Assembly: GCA_965228955.1 (NCBI GenBank)
Contig: OZ245848.1
Location: 620,001-684,000 of the forward strand
DNA from: JANSWY01 sp965228955
Lineage (GTDB): Bacteria; Bacteroidota; Bacteroidia; Cytophagales; Cyclobacteriaceae
Direction of reading: 5' to 3'
DNA length: 64,000 nt
Under the pieces are notes generated by a model. The model saw only the letters and a list, made by a program, of their open reading frames with translations. It had not been told where the DNA came from and made no database searches. Shown here in pieces: positions 62,701-64,000 of this stretch; positions within the stretch are counted from its first letter, which is position 1; every line of letters begins with the position of its first letter. The translations under genes and the position numbers were made by a program.

Positions 62701-64000
62701 TCTACTACCACTAGTGGAGATGTAATCGCTAACTCAGCGGGCACAGTAGATGTAGACGGAGCAACAGGCGTAAGCATAGACGCAGCAGCCAACAATGTAG
62801 CACTAACAGCCGCAGCAGATGTAGACATCAACGGTACAGACGAAGTATTAATAGATGCAGGAAACGGCGTAAGCATAGATGCAGGCGCAGCAAGTAATGT
62901 AACAGCCGACGGAGGTGATCTGACTTTATCAACTACCACGAGTGGAAACGTAGTTGCTAATTCAGTAGGTACAGTAGATGTAGACGGAGCAACAGGCGTA
63001 GCAATAGATGCAGCAGCCAACAATGTAGCACTAACCGCCGCAGCAGATGTAGACATCAACGGAACAGACGAAGTATTAATCGATGCAGGAAACGGCGTAA
63101 GCATAGATGCCGGAGCAGCAAGTAATGTAACAGCCGATGGAGGTGATCTGACCTTATCTACTACAACCAGTGGCAATGTAGTAGCCAACTCAGTAGGTAC
63201 TGTAGATGTAGATGGAGCAAGTGGTGTATCAATAGATGCAGCGGCGAATGATGTAGACATCACAGCCGCAACTAATATAGACTTGGCAGCCACAGCAACC
63301 AGAGTAACCTCAGGAACTTTCCAACTACCAACAGGAACGACAGTAAATGAACTTTCAATAGATGGAACCTTAGCAGGAAACAGCGATGATGCCTTGCCAA
63401 CCGAACAGGCAGTAAAAACATATGTTGATAATTCAGTTAATAGCCAAGACTTACAAGCAGCCTACGAAGATGGCAACACAATCGTAACAGATGGTACCAA
63501 TGGCGCATTTGATGTGTCCGGTACAGAAGCGATCAGCTTAGATGCCGCAGCAGCCTCCAACTTCACAGTAGACGGAGCAAACGTCACAGTATCTACTACC
63601 ACTAGTGGCGATGTAATTGCTAACTCAGCGGGCACAGTAGATGTAGACGGAGCAACAGGCGTAAGCATAGACGCAGCAGCGAATAATGTAGCATTAACCG
63701 CCGCAGCAGATGTAGACATCAACGGAACAGATGAAGTATTAATAGATGCAGGAAACGGCGTAAGCATAGATGCAGGTGCAGCAAGTAATGTAACAGCCGA
63801 CGGAGGTGATCTGACTTTATCAACTACCACGAGTGGAAACGTAGTTGCTAATTCAGTAGGTACAGTAGATGTAGACGGAGCAACAGGCGTAGCAATAGAT
63901 GCAGCCGCGAACAATGTAGCACTAACCGCCGCAGCAGATGTAGACATCAACGGAACAGACGAAGTATTAATCGATGCAGGAAACGGCGTAAGCATAGATG
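56758..64000 (+). CDS. giant secreted repeat protein, adhesin or fibre-like, 3' truncated by window end
   Basis: The frame opens at ATG 56758 (signal peptide MKKTVKSILVLTMLMYSAHT, cleavage near YAQ) and stays open to the last base, more than 2,400 codons. The N-terminus (SVGVNTSSPNPNAVLELV, GFLVPRLTTDQRNLM, GLMVYDTDQDQYYFWKDDRW) is a head seen in Bacteroidota surface and fibre proteins. AVT-x2-KI repeats follow (about 122-163 and 285-368), then AATKNYVDTSID, then 204- and 210-residue repeats (about 515-1265), and finally 297-residue units from residue 1625. Asp, Ala, Thr, Val, Asn and Gly dominate. A trimeric fibre or surface adhesin is inferred. The end is unseen, so the C-terminal sorting or S74 chaperone domain cannot be checked. 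Confidence 0.85.
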   Translation, partial: MKKTVKSILVLTMLMYSAHTYAQQNSVGVNTSSPNPNAVLELVSPNNDQGFLVPRLTTDQRNLMISTLTTSSNVNGLMVYDTDQDQYYFWKDDRWKEGLGVFDGFEAGGDLDGTYPNPTIALNAVTANKIGTNAVTNSKIQADAVTTDKIADEAVTAEKIELSGVTAGTYGNEYSIAQFTVNDRGLISVAQEVIIQIDSSNIVDLSIIGDDIKNGTIPITKIDTQNLTDRVLTIDASGVATWADRSEFTSSDLNENNIYVGDASNTAQGIPVTGDVTLVNNGADASITLNDNTIDTDKIIDGEVNTVDIANDAITNAKIVDDAITTNKIQDGQVQTADLENLTVTNAKIAADAITTDKIGNGEVMNEDLDKANIPLSGFGAAEADVDIGSNRLINVTDPTDLQDAATKNYVDTSIDADNDLPRGNIFVGDATDEAVALDANDDGFVLIGDGTDLNSVDVSGDVEIDNTGLTTIQDNAIQGDDIDVTSTDFVVDGNRQIILQNTDGLNVVNAVDIDANLNVDGQVDLAAAGTQTNVRGELNVTESSNLNGGANVSGADLTVASNTDLNGDLTVDGTTFSLDATDASNVSVDGNDLTVSTTTSGDVRIEAADSIILDATNIGINGTFAPDNLDVDGLTQLDETQINTTDGNLLVDGTGSVDVDVPVDISGQTDIAASGVSTNVRGDLNVSEQSTFSGNVDANSGLDVSGSDLTVATNTDLNGTLDVAGQTDLAASGVSTNVRGDLNVAEQTTLSGGVLVNTADLNVTSNTDLDGNLSVDGTTFSLDATDASNVSVDGNDLTVSTTTSGDVRIEAADSIILDATNIGINGTFAPDNLNVDGLTQLDETQINTTDGNLLVSGSGSIDIDVPVDINSQTDLAASGVSTNVRGDLNVSEQSTFTGNVDANNGLDVSGSDFTVATNSDLNGTLDVAGQTDLAASGVSTNVRGDLNVTEQATFTGNVDANNGLDVTSGDLTAAGNTDLNGDLTVDGSTFSLDANGASNVTTTGADLTISTNTSGDVRIEAADSIILDATDIGIKGTFAPDNLDVDGLTQLDETQINTSDGDLLVDGTGSVNIDVPVDINGQTDLAASGVSTNVRGDLNVTEQSTFTGNADATGGLDVSGAPLTIDNQAITQTTGGQVTFAGNVDANNGLDVGGADLTVSTNADFNAQLDVAGQTDLASAGLATNVRGTLNVTEQATFTENIDANNGLDVSGANLTVTTNTDLDGTLDVAGQTDLAASGVTTTVRGDLDVDENVDITGDFSFDAGNVVNEISTDLATNNDATDLVTADAAKTYIDDQIDLTNDLNRGNIYVGDATNNAAQLDANNDGFVLVGDGTDLNSVDVTGDIDITSAGLTTIQNDAVTTVKIIDDAITPAKIDASVAGDGLGQVVGTEELVVKVGAGLQIDNDTVKFSIVPNQDEILIGSGSSDFVNGVVGGDVTITESAGVITSTIQNDAVQGDDIDVTSGDFTIAGANQVVLNNTNGLQVANATDLNGDLTVDGSNISLDATGASNFTVDGGDLDLRTTTSGNIVANSVGTVDIDGANGVTIDAATNDVDIAAAGNVDIQGIAGNVTLTGDNIDLAGTTTQVSTGTFAVATGTTINEFSTDGTLVGNSDDALPTEQAVKTYVDNSVNNQDLQAAYEDGNTIVTDGTNGAFDVSGTEAISLDAAAASNFTVDGANVTVSTTTSGDVIANSAGTVDVDGATGVSIDAAANNVALTAAADVDINGTDEVLIDAGNGVSIDAGAASNVTADGGDLTLSTTTSGNVVANSVGTVDVDGATGVAIDAAANNVALTAAADVDINGTDEVLIDAGNGVSIDAGAASNVTADGGDLTLSTTTSGNVVANSAGTVDVDGASGVSIDAAANDVDITAATNIDLAATATRVTSGTFQLPTGTTVNELSIDGTLAGNSDDALPTEQAVKTYVDNSVNNQDLQAAYEDGNTIVTDGTNGAFDVSGTEAISLDAAAASNFTVDGANVTVSTTTSGDVIANSAGTVDVDGATGVSIDAAANNVALTAAADVDINGTDEVLIDAGNGVSIDAGAASNVTADGGDLTLSTTTSGNVVANSVGTVDVDGATGVAIDAAANNVALTAAADVDINGTDEVLIDAGNGVSIDAGAASNVTADGGDLTLSTTTSGNVVANSVGTVDVDGASGVSIDAAANDVDITAATNIDLAATATRVTSGTFQLPTGTTVNELSIDGTLAGNSDDALPTEQAVKTYVDNSVNSQDLQAAYEDGNTIVTDGTNGAFDVSGTEAISLDAAAASNFTVDGANVTVSTTTSGDVIANSAGTVDVDGATGVSIDAAANNVALTAAADVDINGTDEVLIDAGNGVSIDAGAASNVTADGGDLTLSTTTSGNVVANSVGTVDVDGATGVAIDAAANNVALTAAADVDINGTDEVLIDAGNGVSID
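58661..60550 (+). repeat. middle repeats of the giant gene, units of 612 and 630 bp
   Basis: The segment GLTQLDETQINT is coded at 58661, 59273 and 59903, giving unit lengths of 612 and 630 bp (204 and 210 codons). Each unit holds the SGVSTNVRGDLNV and LDVAGQTDLAASG modules. The copies differ at many silent and some non-silent sites, so they are older than the terminal repeats. Confidence 0.8.
61630..64000 (+). repeat. 891-bp tandem repeat at the end of the giant gene
   Basis: The marker GTAAAAAC(C/A) starts at 61630, 62521 and 63412, giving two whole 891-bp units (297 codons each) and 589 bases of a third. Each unit contains three 228-bp (76-codon) sub-repeats marked by ACAGTAGAT at 61852, 62080, 62308 and at 62743, 62971, 63199, and again at 63634 and 63862. 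A diverged half-copy precedes the array at about 61190-61629. The array continues beyond the window. Confidence 0.9.

Noticed and set aside
57547..63995. Long minus-strand open frames across the giant repeat gene (for example 61680-62402 and 62571-63293, 240 codons each)
   Set aside because: They lack recognisable families, repeat every 891 bases as an echo of the sense repeats, are rich in Ala/Ser/Thr/Pro from reversed codons, and oppose a continuous signal-peptide-bearing plus-strand frame.
1..64000. CRISPR array, tRNA, rRNA, transposase, integrase or prophage
   Set aside because: No short regularly spaced repeats with unique spacers, no cloverleaf-like sequence in any gap examined, and no protein with transposase, integrase or phage structural motifs was found; the tandem repeats at 61630-64000 are coding.

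Overview
The window is chromosomal DNA of a member of the Bacteroidota, most likely a (marine?) Cytophagales-type bacterium. The evidence is AT-rich intergenic DNA, promoter elements of the TTG / TAnnTTTG type, few Shine-Dalgarno sequences, a DnaX without the zinc module, a type IX secretion C-terminal domain, DUF1800/DUF1501, DUF4199, DUF4369, DUF5916 and DUF6909-like proteins, PorT-like barrels, and two-component sensors with propeller, TPR or solute-binding input domains. The genus is an inference. I saw no rRNA, tRNA, CRISPR array, phage or insertion sequence.

Layout. 1-4.3 kb: end of a DUF481 barrel gene, dnaX with an A10 slippage site that joins two reading frames, a transglutaminase-like protein diverging from a TetR regulator with a perfect palindrome between them, then a DUF2062 gene. 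4.3-9.8 kb: a DUF3352/MORN membrane protein and the three-gene proton-translocating transhydrogenase operon, closed by a bidirectional terminator. 9.8-13.4 kb: a MerR/TipAS regulator with a MerR-type promoter, and a murein transglycosylase with LysM repeats behind an O-methyltransferase. 13.5-22 kb: small membrane, regulatory and enzyme genes, including a membrane-anchored LuxR-type regulator followed by paired TACT-N2-AGTA sites. 22-27.6 kb: a DUF6909-like nucleosidase-fold protein, a solute-binding/PAS histidine kinase with its NarL-type regulator, and a degenerate receiver. 27.7-33.4 kb: a four-gene operon (DUF1800, a Tat + T9SS DUF1501 protein, a barrel, a lipoprotein) with its own terminator. 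33.4-45.1 kb: minus-strand envelope proteins, a propeller-type sensor/regulator pair, a PanE-like reductase with a YCII lipoprotein, a flavin amine oxidase and a LytS/LytTR pair. 45.4-53.2 kb: a DUF5916 protein, an AprA-like methyltransferase, a LAS-type peptidase homologue, a TetR gene with a palindromic operator, and a sodium:solute symporter.

53.2-64 kb is the most unusual part. Two tandem small paralogues resembling the AidA/PixA inclusion-body family lie directly upstream of a TPR histidine kinase, apparently in one operon. Beyond a 733-base gap holding a perfect 21-bp inverted repeat, a giant secreted repeat protein starts at 56758 and is still open at the window edge (more than 2,400 codons). 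Its last part is an 891-bp (297-codon) tandem repeat, each unit containing three 228-bp sub-repeats. The third copy is a mosaic of the first two, which suggests ongoing recombination or gene conversion. Long minus-strand open frames across this gene are shadows.

Regulation is a strong theme. Five histidine kinase or regulator loci and three one-component regulators lie here, several with plausible operators overlapping Bacteroidota-type promoters.
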